Assembly: GCA_002502605.1 (NCBI GenBank)
Contig: DAPR01000010.1
Location: forward strand, 4,478-31,347
From: Euryarchaeota archaeon UBA258
GTDB taxonomy: Archaea; Thermoplasmatota; Poseidoniia; Poseidoniales; Poseidoniaceae
Length of the DNA stretch: 26,870 bases
Direction: 5' to 3'
This document shows positions 1 to 8,833 of the stretch, one piece after another. A model generated the notes under the pieces. It worked only from the letters and a program-made list of their open reading frames with translations. It ran no database searches and was not told the origin of the DNA. The stretch's first letter is position 1. Every line of letters begins with the position of its first letter. Both the position numbers and the translations under genes were made by a program.

Positions 1-261
1 AAGGACAGCGGTGGCCAATTCGCAGCAACCCGTGCTGCAGAAAAAATGGCTGATGCACTCAAGGAAAAGGAATTCACACAATTGATCATCAAGTACCGAG
101 CACCAGGAGGCAACTTGTCCAACAACACAGGTCCAGGCGCTCAGGCAGCCATCCGTGCACTCACCCGTGCCGGTATGACCATCACACGAATCGAAGACGT
201 GACGCCAATCGCTCACGACGGTACCAAGAAGAAGGGTGGCCGCCGTGGCCGCCGTGTCTGA
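1..261 (+). CDS. rps11: 30S ribosomal protein S11, C-terminal part (5' end outside window)
   Basis: This is the C-terminal 86 residues of the small-subunit platform protein S11, which binds 16S rRNA near the mRNA exit. The frame is open from base 1, so the start codon lies before the window. The visible part carries the family hallmarks: an alanine-rich helix ending in RAAEK, the RAPGG turn, the [11 protein letters not shown] helix, the [13 protein letters not shown] strand and the basic GGRRGRRV end. It stops at 259-261 and is followed within 20 bases by rpoD, the usual archaeal rps11-rpoD order. The identification is secure; only the N-terminus is missing. Confidence 0.97.
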   Translation, partial: KDSGGQFAATRAAEKMADALKEKEFTQLIIKYRAPGGNLSNNTGPGAQAAIRALTRAGMTITRIEDVTPIAHDGTKKKGGRRGRRV

Positions 262-277
262 TAGTGAAGGTGAAAAG

Positions 278-1210
278 ATGGACGCAAAGATTGTTGATGG
301 CTGGCCACAAGGGAATGCAATCCGCATTCTCCTTACCAATACCGACGCTGCACAAGTGAATGCAATTCGCCGTGCGCTGATTGCAGATGTCCCAAAATTG
401 GCCATCAACCGCGTTGACTTTTCTCAAGGCGTGAACCAAGATAACAAGGGCGAAGTCCTCGAATCGGTCAACGTTCTCCCAGATGAAATTCTTGCTCACC
501 GACTGGCAATGATTCCAATCCCAACCTTCCCTGAAGAAGGCATCCATTTCTCTGACGCATGCCCAAACTGCATCGACCTGGCTGAAGAATCCAAGGGTTG
601 CCCTTCCTGCCAAGTGCTCTACTCGCTCTCAGCACGTGGACCAACAGCAGACGCTGAGGAAGATTACAAGACCGTTTACGCCGGAGACCTCACTACGATT
701 TCCGACCAAATGTTCGACATCCGTGACGAACACAAGCGAATCCCATTGACCATCCTCTCCAAGGGGCAATTCCTCGAATTCTACGCCTTTGCAACGCTTG
801 GCCGAGGCCGAGACCATGCAAAGTGGGCCGCTGCTGCAGCCATTGGTTTCCGCCCACAGCGAACCGCTAAACTCAACAAACCCAAGAAAGCAGGAGTTCT
901 TTTCGATCTTGGTTTGAAGACAACTGATGGAAAGGCAATCGACGCCAAATTATTCGGCAAGGACAAAACCATCACCGACGTCAATCACGTGATCGACCTC
1001 GAATCCGCCCTCCACCAAGTTGGGCCGGGAACAAACCGCGACGGCGACTTTGATGACGCCATCACCCTCGAAGAAGTTGAGAACGCTTACGTGTTCTCCT
1101 TCGAAACCGATGGAAGCCTCACTCCTGAGCAAGCATTCAACGGTGCAATGAGTGAACTCAGTGCTCGCTTCGAGAACCTCACTGAAGACATTGAGCGAGC
1201 CTTCGCTTGA
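278..1210 (+). CDS. rpoD: DNA-directed RNA polymerase subunit D (Rpo3)
   Basis: This is the archaeal counterpart of Rpb3/alpha, which pairs with subunit L to start RNA polymerase assembly. The protein has 310 residues. Seen: an N-terminal dimerisation region with NAIRRALIADVP; a loop with CPNC and CPSC about nine residues apart, at the place of the Rpb3 zinc loop; the conserved GRDHAKW stretch; and a C-terminal half resuming the dimerisation domain (ENAYVFSFETDGSLTPEQA). No other cysteines occur, so the ferredoxin-like iron-sulfur subdomain found in some archaeal Rpo3 proteins cannot bind a cluster here. I chose the ATG at 278 because it is preceded by AAGGTGA. A GTG at 236 in the same frame would overlap rps11 and add 14 residues unlike the family. 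Confidence 0.95.
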   Translation: MDAKIVDGWPQGNAIRILLTNTDAAQVNAIRRALIADVPKLAINRVDFSQGVNQDNKGEVLESVNVLPDEILAHRLAMIPIPTFPEEGIHFSDACPNCIDLAEESKGCPSCQVLYSLSARGPTADAEEDYKTVYAGDLTTISDQMFDIRDEHKRIPLTILSKGQFLEFYAFATLGRGRDHAKWAAAAAIGFRPQRTAKLNKPKKAGVLFDLGLKTTDGKAIDAKLFGKDKTITDVNHVIDLESALHQVGPGTNRDGDFDDAITLEEVENAYVFSFETDGSLTPEQAFNGAMSELSARFENLTEDIERAFA

Positions 1211-1255
1211 GTTCGAAGCCAACAGCCACAGAATCCCTCTATCCGAGGTTTCATA

Positions 1256-4200
1256 ATGGAGCATGACTGCCGTTTTTTTATGCAGAACGCCCGTAGCGCA
1301 GCCCTTTGCCTCACCTCGCTGTTCCTGATTGCATCCATGATGCCATTTGCAGCAGCTATTGCCACGTTCGAAGAACCCACTCTGAAAATCGATGATTCGG
1401 AGAACCACGAGTCCCAACAACCACCGGCAATCAAGAATTTGATTGGTCAAAAAGCGTTTGAAGATGCAACGCCAAAAACCAGTTCATCAAGCGGACGCGC
1501 AGCGTGCCCAAGCCCCTCAAGTCTCCAATCTGATGGAGGTTCAAATGGCGATGCAGGCGCAGATGCAAACACTTCCCGAAGCCTTGGGACGAATCCTAAT
1601 TCCGGAGCAACAGGCACTCAAGGGTGTGTAGATGCAACAGATACCGATGATTGGTACACAGTCACGACCACTGCTGGAAAGGATGTCGATGTGGAACTCG
1701 TTGTCCCAACTGGAGCAGATTTCGACCTCTATTTGGTGGATTCAACAGGCAATGAATACGATTACGCCTGGTCAGAATATGACGACCCGTTGGAAAAAGT
1801 AAGCACAGGCGGTACCAGTTTCTCTGGCGTTGCGAGTACCTTTTACATCAACGTTCGAGCCTATTCTGGCGACGGCCAATACACGTTAAGGACATGGACA
1901 AACAACACTCCTCCAAAACCCGACCTTACGATCACCTCCATCACTGAACCCGTCAGTGGGCAGGCAGGGGCTACGGTCAGCGTCACCTATGTTGTTGAAA
2001 ACATCTACAACACCACATCCGATTCCTTTGAAGTTCAATTCATTCTTTCGACAGATCAGACTTACGATTTTCTTGATGAATTGATCGATGCATCCGAGGG
2101 TGAAGCGGCTCTGGCTGAAAACACCAGTCGGACCACAACAACCAATGTTCAACTGCCATCTAATTTGGCGAATGGAACCTATTATTGGCTCCTCTTCGTT
2201 GATGGCTATGACAATGTCACGGAACATAATGAATCAAACAATTTCTTGGCGTCTGACGGCGTTATGCTTGTCGGGGAATCGTGTGATGACCTTCACCCGA
2301 ATGGCGTTGACGACGCGGGTCTTGGTGCAGATGCGCCTAACAACGAGTCAGCAGCATCAACTTCGATGGGCCAGAACGTGACCGACTCCTACACCGGTTG
2401 TATTGATGGCATTGAAGGCAACGATGTGTTTTCTTTCGATGTTCCAGCCAATCACACCATTGAGGCACAAATCACACTCGACCAATCCGTTTTCTTTACG
2501 GTACGATTGACGGATGCGTCATCGACCAGCATTGATTACGTAGGCTCCCAAGGATTCGTAACCACCCTGGGGACCGATTATGACGGGATCGGAGGCGTGT
2601 ACTTCGTCAACATCACTCGTTCGGGAACTGGCGTGAACTGGACGATGGACATCTGGACCAATTACTCCACTCCAAAAGCAAACCTCATCATCAACAGTGT
2701 TGAGCCTCAATCCTTGACCAGCAGCGCTGGTTCAACGGTCCTCGCAGACATTGAAATCAACAACACAGGCACCCTCCTTGCCCCTGCAAGCACACTCACA
2801 GCATGGCTTTCAGTCGACGGCGCTCTGTCCGATCTAGATTTGGAACTTGGTAACATCAGCATCCCCTCGCTGGACATCAACGAATCCCAAATGGTGCAAT
2901 TTTCCGGGTCTGTGCCGGCAAGCGCACAGGGAGGAAATTACACCTTCATTGTCATGGCAGATTCAGACGAACTGATTGATGAAAAGTCCGAAGACGATAA
3001 TGAAGCGTCTGCGAATGAAAGCATACTTGTCGATCAAAAAGCCACAGCTTGCCCGACCCAAAACGACGGAATGTCTGGGTCAGACGCAGGTGAGGATGAA
3101 ACTGGAGCGGCCCTCTTAGGACAAGACGTTTCGATGACCATCACGGGATGCGTTCACAAGGATGTCGATGATGCAGATTGGTTCGAAGTGACCGTTTCAC
3201 CCGGCCTCAATCTCACAGTGACTCTCGTGAATTCACCAGATCAGGACGCTGATGTGTACTTGCGTGACAGCGCGGGAGAATGGTTTGATCGAGGATTCCT
3301 TAGCGGCTCAAACGATGAAACGGTAACCACAGAATCTTCGACAACATACGCAGGAGCAGGTGGAACCTTCTACATCAGCGTCGAAGCTTGGCTCTCTCTT
3401 GGGGTCTACACCCTGGTGATTGAAACTGAAGGTGTTGATCCGAACTCATTCAATTGTGGACAACAGAACGATGTAGGTCTGGGCCAAGACGCCCCTTCAG
3501 GAAACGGGATTAACATCGGCATTAATCCATCAATGGGTGGAGAAGGGTGCTTCTCAGGCTTGGATGAATCAGATATCTTTGCGTTTGCAATCAACAACAA
3601 TGAAAACTTTGATTTTACCTTTGACGCAGACACGTCGCTACCTTTCACCGCCACGCTCCAAGACGCAGCAGGAAACCTCGTTGCCTATGCGGACAACACG
3701 AGCTACGGCATGGTGTTCCAATCGCTTGACACACCGTACGAGGGCCAAACCAAAGACTACACCATCATTGTCGACGCTGGTGGCGCAAGCGGGCTCTACA
3801 ACATGTCCCTCAACATAGTTGGCTCTGCCCCAGCGGATGTTGGAATTGAAACCCTCGTCTGCCCAGTAAACCACACCTCGGGGGAAGAAGTACAGGTGTC
3901 TTGGGAATTGATCAGTCTGCGAGGCCCAGCAAACAATGCTACCATCGTCATCCACGTTGACCTTCTTGACGCAAACGGCTCTGAAATCGCCCGCATGGTG
4001 ACCACACAAGCGAATGTTACAACTCAAGGCAACATCACCTTTGGCGCAGATTCAGAATTTTACACCACTCCTGATGAGGCTTCAACAGGAATGTACTCGT
4101 GCCAAATCACCATCGATGTCAACGATGACCTTGCTGAAGGAAATGAAGAAAACAACGTCATGATTGGTGATGCGTTCATGATTCAAAATGAGGAAGAATT

Positions 4201-5026
4201 GTGGGCCAACGACGTCGATCGTGACGGCTTCAACACAACGGACACTGGCGATGGCATCGTCGATGATTGCCCAACCACCTTTGGTGAATCCAGCATCGAC
4301 CGCTATGGCTGTGCAGACATCGATGAAGACGGCGTTTCGAACCTCAACGATTTCTGGCCCCTCGATGATTCACAGGCGCTCGACACCGATCTCGACTCCT
4401 TCGGCGATAATCCACTTGGCACTGATGGCGACCAATGCCCAGATGTGCCCGGGGTCGCCAACGGAGAAGGCGGCGACGGTTGCCCAGCAGCTGTTGTGGA
4501 CGAAGATGGTGACGGTGTGAATGACGCACAGGATGCTTGTCTAGGAACTCCAACCGGAACTGCGGTTGGAGCAGATGGGTGTGAAATCCAAGACGACGGC
4601 ACCACTCCAGTTGACAACAGCACAGACAATCAATCCACTGGTGGAGAAAACAACACAACGCTACCGGGCGACGATGGCAACATCGACGATGACACCGTCG
4701 ATGATTCAGATGAAACTGCAGGCCCTGCTGATGTTCAATCCGATTCTGAACTCTTTGGGATGTCACCAATGATCGTGTACGGCATCGCAGGTCTTGTGAT
4801 TGTATCTCTGCTTTCCATGCTCCTCTTGAGAGGGCGTTCGAAGGGGCCAACAAGCGCGTTCGCAGCACAAGAAAAGGCGTATGATGCAGCCACACTTCCA
4901 GCATCAGATCCAACGATTACTGCAGAGCAATTGGCCTATGAGCAGCAACTGCTTGCCTCTGGCTACCCAGCGGATTATGCCCGTGCTTACGCTGACCAAC
5001 ACTTCCGCCCCTGGTTGAAAAACTGA
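1256..5026 (+). CDS. Large secreted, membrane-anchored protein with PPC, CARDB and TSP3-like calcium repeats
   Basis: This 1256-residue protein probably belongs to the cell surface. It begins with a signal peptide (hydrophobic core about residues 15-34, with a second in-frame Met at residue 9). Four PPC-like beta-sandwich modules follow, most with a cysteine pair framing a DxDW/F or GNDVF core. They alternate with three CARDB-like modules that start KPDL, KANL or ADVG and end in an acidic E/D-x-NN turn. Residues about 985-1110 hold thrombospondin type 3-like calcium loops (DxDxDG with interspersed Cys). An acidic Thr/Asn linker, one transmembrane helix (about 1171-1192) and a 64-residue cytoplasmic tail end the protein. 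Many N-x-S/T sequons suggest glycosylation. GAGG at 1245-1248 supports the start. Its ligand or role is unknown; no catalytic site is visible. Confidence 0.88.
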   Translation: MEHDCRFFMQNARSAALCLTSLFLIASMMPFAAAIATFEEPTLKIDDSENHESQQPPAIKNLIGQKAFEDATPKTSSSSGRAACPSPSSLQSDGGSNGDAGADANTSRSLGTNPNSGATGTQGCVDATDTDDWYTVTTTAGKDVDVELVVPTGADFDLYLVDSTGNEYDYAWSEYDDPLEKVSTGGTSFSGVASTFYINVRAYSGDGQYTLRTWTNNTPPKPDLTITSITEPVSGQAGATVSVTYVVENIYNTTSDSFEVQFILSTDQTYDFLDELIDASEGEAALAENTSRTTTTNVQLPSNLANGTYYWLLFVDGYDNVTEHNESNNFLASDGVMLVGESCDDLHPNGVDDAGLGADAPNNESAASTSMGQNVTDSYTGCIDGIEGNDVFSFDVPANHTIEAQITLDQSVFFTVRLTDASSTSIDYVGSQGFVTTLGTDYDGIGGVYFVNITRSGTGVNWTMDIWTNYSTPKANLIINSVEPQSLTSSAGSTVLADIEINNTGTLLAPASTLTAWLSVDGALSDLDLELGNISIPSLDINESQMVQFSGSVPASAQGGNYTFIVMADSDELIDEKSEDDNEASANESILVDQKATACPTQNDGMSGSDAGEDETGAALLGQDVSMTITGCVHKDVDDADWFEVTVSPGLNLTVTLVNSPDQDADVYLRDSAGEWFDRGFLSGSNDETVTTESSTTYAGAGGTFYISVEAWLSLGVYTLVIETEGVDPNSFNCGQQNDVGLGQDAPSGNGINIGINPSMGGEGCFSGLDESDIFAFAINNNENFDFTFDADTSLPFTATLQDAAGNLVAYADNTSYGMVFQSLDTPYEGQTKDYTIIVDAGGASGLYNMSLNIVGSAPADVGIETLVCPVNHTSGEEVQVSWELISLRGPANNATIVIHVDLLDANGSEIARMVTTQANVTTQGNITFGADSEFYTTPDEASTGMYSCQITIDVNDDLAEGNEENNVMIGDAFMIQNEEELWANDVDRDGFNTTDTGDGIVDDCPTTFGESSIDRYGCADIDEDGVSNLNDFWPLDDSQALDTDLDSFGDNPLGTDGDQCPDVPGVANGEGGDGCPAAVVDEDGDGVNDAQDACLGTPTGTAVGADGCEIQDDGTTPVDNSTDNQSTGGENNTTLPGDDGNIDDDTVDDSDETAGPADVQSDSELFGMSPMIVYGIAGLVIVSLLSMLLLRGRSKGPTSAFAAQEKAYDAATLPASDPTITAEQLAYEQQLLASGYPADYARAYADQHFRPWLKN

Positions 5027-5084
5027 GCAACAACCAACCTGCATACAGGCGAATGCTCATGACCCCCCGGGCCTTCGTTGAGCC

Positions 5085-5567
5085 ATGCACGCCATTATGG
5101 AGACCAGCGCAGGAGCCATCACCATCGAACTTTACCACGGAAATGCACCCGATACGGTTGCAAATTTCGTCCGTCTTGTTGAAATGGGCCACTATGACGG
5201 CCTTCACTTCCATCGTGTGATTGAAGACTTCATGATTCAAGGCGGTTGCCCACATTCCAAGGACCCAATGTCCCGCCGTGCAGGAACTGGTGGACCAGGT
5301 TGGAACATCCCTTGCGAACCATCAGCTCTTCGATTGAAGCACGATAAGCCGGGAATTTTCTCCATGGCGAACGCAGGAAAAAACACCGGTGGGTCACAGT
5401 TCTTCCTGACCACAGTAGCAACTCCTTGGCTGAACGGGAACCACGCTGTCTTCGGCGAAGTTTCAGAAGGCATGGACGTTGTCAAAGCCATTGAAGGCTG
5501 CAAAAAACTCCCTGGCGATCGCCCGGCAGAGCCTCAAAAGATCATCAAGGTCTCCATCGTTGAGTGA
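5085..5567 (+). CDS. Cyclophilin-type peptidyl-prolyl cis-trans isomerase
   Basis: This 160-residue single-domain cyclophilin speeds cis-trans isomerisation of peptide bonds before proline during protein folding. The active-site set is visible: R44 in HFHRVI, F49, M50 and Q52 in DFMIQGG, SQFFLTT at 104-110, W115 in TPWLNG, and H120/F123 in NHAVFGEV. There is no signal peptide, so it should be cytoplasmic. The ATG at 5085 gives the normal N-terminus; Met5 is an alternative. Its stop lies nine bases before the start of the isoaspartyl peptidase gene, so the two are probably co-transcribed. The family is certain; the natural substrates are unknown. Confidence 0.96.
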   Translation: MHAIMETSAGAITIELYHGNAPDTVANFVRLVEMGHYDGLHFHRVIEDFMIQGGCPHSKDPMSRRAGTGGPGWNIPCEPSALRLKHDKPGIFSMANAGKNTGGSQFFLTTVATPWLNGNHAVFGEVSEGMDVVKAIEGCKKLPGDRPAEPQKIIKVSIVE

Positions 5568-5576
5568 GGTGAAGCA

Positions 5577-6545
5577 ATGGCCATTCTGGCCCTTCACGGC
5601 GGCGCTGGCGGCGATGGCGAATGGAGAGGGATGACAGACCTCGATCCCCAACGCTTGGGTTGCATGCAGGCCATCCTCAATGATCTTGGCCCTCGGTTGG
5701 AATCGGGAGAATTATCTGCCCTTGAGGCCGTTACCCTTGCAGTGGAAGCGCTTGAAGATGAACCGCTATACAATGCTGGGCGCGGTTCAGTGCTCGCAGA
5801 AGATGAACGGATCTACATGGATGCGAGCATCATGCGGGGGGAAGACCAAGCCGCAGGATCCGTAGTCAATGTCGAACGCATCCGCCATCCAATCCGTGCA
5901 GCGAACTTGTTGTTGAAAAAAGGCTGGCCTGTGATGTTAAACGCTGGTGCGGCGGATAATTTCGCGCACGCCAACCACCTCGAACACGCCGAACAGACAT
6001 GGCTCAAAACTGATTTGAGAACCGCCCAGTGGAAGAAATGGAAGAGTCAAAACTCTCGCCCTGGTTCAACCGACGAAGATGATTCCGCTGTTCTCGACCA
6101 TGACCTTGATCCCGAAGAACAGGAAGGTATGGGCACGGTTGGTGCGGTAGCACTCGATGCTCATGGGCGCCTCGCAGCAGCGACTTCAACCGGAGGGATG
6201 ACGGGAAAACCAGTTGGTAGAATTGGCGATACACCGATCATTGGTGCGGGCACTTGGTGCGATCAGACCGTTGCAGTGTCCTGTACCGGTGTTGGCGAGG
6301 CGTTCATCCGCACATGCGCGGCACACGAACTCGCCGTTCAATTGCGTCAACCTGACGCATCACTGCTCGAGGCTAGCCATCGGGTCCTAGAAATGGTCAA
6401 CCCGATGGGCGGCAGGGGCGGATTGATCGCCGTTTCGGCTGATGGCCAAGTGGTCATGCCCTTCCAAACGATGCTCATGTACAGAGGGCTCTGGCACAAT
6501 GGAGCACTCACCACAGGCATCGGCGAAGAAACTTATTCCGACTAA
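5577..6545 (+). CDS. Isoaspartyl peptidase / plant-type L-asparaginase (Ntn hydrolase, family T2)
   Basis: This 322-residue enzyme belongs to the family that removes isoaspartyl residues from damaged peptides and hydrolyses asparagine. These are made as precursors that cleave themselves before a catalytic threonine. The predicted nucleophile is T187 in GMGTVGAVALD. HGGAGG near the N-terminus, YNAGRGSVL, the MDAS segment and STGGMTGKPVGRIGDTP after the nucleophile all match the family. An acidic, low-complexity loop precedes the cleavage site, as expected for the flexible end of the alpha chain. The GAGGTGA overlapping the cyclophilin stop is its ribosome binding site, which supports a two-gene operon of protein-quality functions (isomerase plus isoaspartate clearance). 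Confidence 0.93.
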   Translation: MAILALHGGAGGDGEWRGMTDLDPQRLGCMQAILNDLGPRLESGELSALEAVTLAVEALEDEPLYNAGRGSVLAEDERIYMDASIMRGEDQAAGSVVNVERIRHPIRAANLLLKKGWPVMLNAGAADNFAHANHLEHAEQTWLKTDLRTAQWKKWKSQNSRPGSTDEDDSAVLDHDLDPEEQEGMGTVGAVALDAHGRLAAATSTGGMTGKPVGRIGDTPIIGAGTWCDQTVAVSCTGVGEAFIRTCAAHELAVQLRQPDASLLEASHRVLEMVNPMGGRGGLIAVSADGQVVMPFQTMLMYRGLWHNGALTTGIGEETYSD

Positions 6546-6752
6546 ACAGCGTGCTGCAAGCCCTGTAAATTCTTTTTGAAACGGCAAACAGGAAATTATG
6601 CACTTTGCATCAATAACTATTCACCATGAGATTAGCGCCAGATGCCCAACACCGGCCAATGCATAACAGGCAACAAAGGGCATCAGTCGCAAATGGCTTG
6701 AACGGCGGACAACCGTACGAACGGTGAAGAAGTACCACCTCTACGGTTCACT
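6546..6752 (+). other. Intergenic region upstream of fumC; T-run and short inverted repeat
   Basis: At 207 bases this is the longest gap in the window. No open frame here resembles a gene. A TTTTT run at 6572-6576 shortly after the upstream stop may act as an archaeal T-tract terminator. ACCGT at 6712-6716 and ACGGT at 6721-6725 form a perfect five-base inverted repeat about 30-40 bases before the fumC start, a possible regulator site. No convincing TATA box stands at the expected leaderless position. Confidence 0.35.
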
Positions 6753-8153
6753 ATGGCCAATGTACGCATTGAGGCGGACACCATGGGCGAACTCGAAGTT
6801 CCTGCAGACAAATACTACGGTTGTCAAACAGCCCGTTCTCTGATTAATTTCGACATAGGTGAAGACACCATGCCCGCGGGCGTCATTCGAGCCTTTGGGA
6901 TTTTGAAACAGGCTGCAGCCAAAACCAACGTAGCGCTAGAGCAACTTGACCCAGCCGTTGGCGATCTGATCATCGCTGCAGCACAAGAGGTCCTCGACGG
7001 CCACCTTAACGACCACTTTCCTTTGCGAATTTGGCAAACTGGAAGCGGCACACAATCCAACATGAACACGAACGAAGTCATTGCAAACCGTGCCATTGAG
7101 ATGGCGGGCGGGGTTCTCGGCTCAAAATCCCCAGTTCATCCGAACGATCACGTGAACAGGGCTCAATCCTCAAACGACACCTTCCCAACCGCAATGCACA
7201 TTGCAGCAGCGGAAGCCATCACCCACGAACTTCTACCGAGCGTTCGCGCACTTCGAAACGCATTGTCGGAAAAAGCAGAGGCGTGGAAAGACATCGTTAA
7301 GATTGGCAGGACGCATTTGATGGACGCAGTCCCTCTCACGCTAGGGCAAGAAGTCTCAGGTTGGGTCGCTCAACTTGATGCAGATCTTCGACGAATTGAT
7401 TTCGCTCTTGACGACTTGTTCGAACTCGCCCTTGGTGGAACAGCAGTCGGGACGGGACTCAACACCCATCCCCTATTTGCTCAAATGGTGGCCGATGAAA
7501 TCGCTAACATCACTGGACTTACATTCTGCACAGCAGAGAATAAGTTCGCCCAACTCGCGGCACACGACGCAATTGTCGCCACTTCAGGCGCGCTCAACAC
7601 GCTTGCAGTGTCCTTGATGAAGATTGCAAATGACGTTCGCTGGCTTGGTTCAGGCCCACGGTGCGGATTTGGCGAATTATCGCTTCCAGCGAATGAACCG
7701 GGTTCTTCGATTATGCCTGGCAAGGTCAATCCAACTCAGGCTGAAGCCATGACCATGGTCTGCGCTCAAGTGATGGGCAACCATACGGCCATCACCGTCG
7801 GTGGGAGCCAAGGGAATTTCGAACTGAATGTCTACAAGCCGATGATGATCCACAACCTCCTCCATTCCGTGCGATTGCTAACAGATTCGTGCCGTGCCTT
7901 CCGAACCAAGTGCGTGGAGGGCATGGAGCCCGTCGAATCAGCCATCGCCCATCACCTTGAGAACTCACTGATGTTGGTGACCGCCCTCAACAACCACATT
8001 GGGTATGATAAAGCTGCAAAAATTGCAAAGAACGCCCATGAGAAAGGCACAACATTGCGGGAATCAGCTCTCGAACTTGGCTACCTTACCAACGAGGAAT
8101 TCGATGCTTGGGTCCGTCCTGAAGAGATGACAGGCCCTCGTTCGCCTCAATGA
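6753..8153 (+). CDS. fumC: Class II fumarate hydratase
   Basis: This enzyme interconverts fumarate and L-malate in the TCA cycle as a metal-independent homotetramer. The protein has 466 residues, essentially the same as Escherichia coli FumC, and the key residues fall at the same numbers. H188 sits in [15 protein letters not shown], and S318 lies in the [13 protein letters not shown] signature on the flexible catalytic loop. SGSGT-like ([10 protein letters not shown]) and SSNDTFPTA regions that form the active site are intact. There is no clear Shine-Dalgarno sequence. Its end faces the convergent membrane-protein gene with only eight bases between them. Many archaea use a two-subunit iron-sulfur class I fumarase instead, so this oxygen-stable bacterial type fits an aerobic surface-ocean lifestyle (inference). 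Confidence 0.97.
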   Translation: MANVRIEADTMGELEVPADKYYGCQTARSLINFDIGEDTMPAGVIRAFGILKQAAAKTNVALEQLDPAVGDLIIAAAQEVLDGHLNDHFPLRIWQTGSGTQSNMNTNEVIANRAIEMAGGVLGSKSPVHPNDHVNRAQSSNDTFPTAMHIAAAEAITHELLPSVRALRNALSEKAEAWKDIVKIGRTHLMDAVPLTLGQEVSGWVAQLDADLRRIDFALDDLFELALGGTAVGTGLNTHPLFAQMVADEIANITGLTFCTAENKFAQLAAHDAIVATSGALNTLAVSLMKIANDVRWLGSGPRCGFGELSLPANEPGSSIMPGKVNPTQAEAMTMVCAQVMGNHTAITVGGSQGNFELNVYKPMMIHNLLHSVRLLTDSCRAFRTKCVEGMEPVESAIAHHLENSLMLVTALNNHIGYDKAAKIAKNAHEKGTTLRESALELGYLTNEEFDAWVRPEEMTGPRSPQ

Positions 8154-8161
8154 CCACGTTC

Positions 8162-8434
8162 TCAGCGAGAACCTTCGATGAAGACGAAATTGACCATTGC
8201 TTGGAACAGCAGAAACCAGATTCCAACCATTGCAATCAGCGTAAAGCCGCCGGGATCGTCCCCTACAATGATGCCATGACCGATGAGTAAACCCGCAAAT
8301 CCCAACAAAAAGAACACTCGATACACGATTTGAGTGAACACCCTTGTTTGAACCGACATGGCTTTCCACCCTGCGAAACCAAACCATCGACTAAGAAAAC
8401 CAGTGTTCGCCTCGTCCTCTCGATCCTTATTCAT
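8162..8434 (-). CDS. Small two-helix membrane protein, last gene of the SPFH operon
   Basis: This 90-residue protein has a charged N-terminus, an amphipathic WFGFAGWKAMS stretch and two likely transmembrane helices (about residues 38-56 and 65-87) joined by a short HGIIVGDDPGG loop. I do not recognise a family. Its ATG (8432-8434) overlaps the stop codon of the upstream ribbon-helix-helix gene in an ATGA arrangement, so its translation is probably coupled to that gene. This places it in the same operon as the SPFH protein. A role as a membrane partner of the SPFH complex is inferred from position only. Confidence 0.8.
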   Translation of the reverse strand: MNKDREDEANTGFLSRWFGFAGWKAMSVQTRVFTQIVYRVFFLLGFAGLLIGHGIIVGDDPGGFTLIAMVGIWFLLFQAMVNFVFIEGSR

Positions 8435-8574
8435 TCACCTCGTTGTTCAGTGACTGATTTTTTGAGCATAAACTCAATTTGGCCATTCACAGAACGCATG
8501 TTGTTTTCTGCCATTCGCCTTATTGCGTCGTGGAGTTTCGGATCAATCCTCAGTAAAATTTTCTTTTTTTCCAC
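8431..8574 (-). CDS. Arc-like ribbon-helix-helix protein, 47 residues
   Basis: This short gene encodes an Arc/MetJ-type protein. A beta-strand (KKKILLRID) is followed by helix one (PKLHDAIRRMAENN) and helix two starting at the typical R-S-V-N-G-Q turn (QIEFMLKKSV). Arc-type proteins dimerise and insert the paired strands into the DNA major groove. I chose the GTG at 8574 because GAGGAGG stands seven bases ahead of it; that site lies in the 12-base gap after the preceding gene. Its stop overlaps the ATG of the next gene. It is the third of four genes in the SPFH operon. My recollection, not checked here, is that bacterial SPFH proteins of this type are often followed by a similar short Arc-like protein. 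It may regulate the operon or serve a structural role. Confidence 0.85.
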   Translation of the reverse strand: MEKKKILLRIDPKLHDAIRRMAENNMRSVNGQIEFMLKKSVTEQRGE

Positions 8575-8586
8575 CCGAATGCCTCC

Positions 8587-8808
8587 TCATTTGTACAGAT
8601 AAAAGATAATGCTCGCTATTTGCCCGAAAGAAATCAAGATCAATATTCCTTGTATGAGGTAGTAGGATCGGGGGTCTTCCTCCTTTGATTGCCAACCTTT
8701 CCCGCGAGCATACGCGCCACCTCTCACGAAATTGTACGTGACGTATGCGAGCAGGCAAACGGTGACAAAAATGGTCGGTACATGCCGAAAGAGTGCCGCC
8801 GTATCCAC
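8587..8808 (-). CDS. Small two-helix membrane protein, second gene of the SPFH operon
   Basis: This 73-residue protein has two predicted transmembrane helices (about residues 8-28 and 48-70) separated by a basic then acidic loop (RGGAYARGKGWQSKEEDPR). The GTG start at 8808 is preceded by GAGGTG. A longer overlapping frame starting at 8818 reads through the downstream ribbon-helix-helix gene and has no membrane pattern, so I treat it as a shadow. The gene sits 25 bases after the SPFH stop and 12 bases before the ribbon-helix-helix gene. I recognise no family; conservation next to SPFH genes would be the best clue to its role. Confidence 0.82.
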   Translation of the reverse strand: MDTAALFRHVPTIFVTVCLLAYVTYNFVRGGAYARGKGWQSKEEDPRSYYLIQGILILISFGQIASIIFYLYK

Positions 8809-8833
8809 TTACGAACACCTCAAACGATCATAT

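Noticed and set aside
950..1450. Minus-strand frame of 166 codons across the rpoD end
   Set aside because: It spans the end of a conserved gene and the start of the next with no recognisable features, so it is a shadow frame.
4344..4913. Minus-strand frame of 189 codons inside the large surface protein
   Set aside because: It is rich in Arg, His and Leu, as expected from the reverse of Asp/Gly-rich calcium-repeat codons. There is no domain, and the plus frame is clearly real.
8543..8818. Minus-strand frame of 91 codons overlapping the small membrane protein
   Set aside because: It lacks a membrane or domain pattern and runs into the ribbon-helix-helix gene. The overlapping 73-residue frame has two clear helices and fits the operon spacing.
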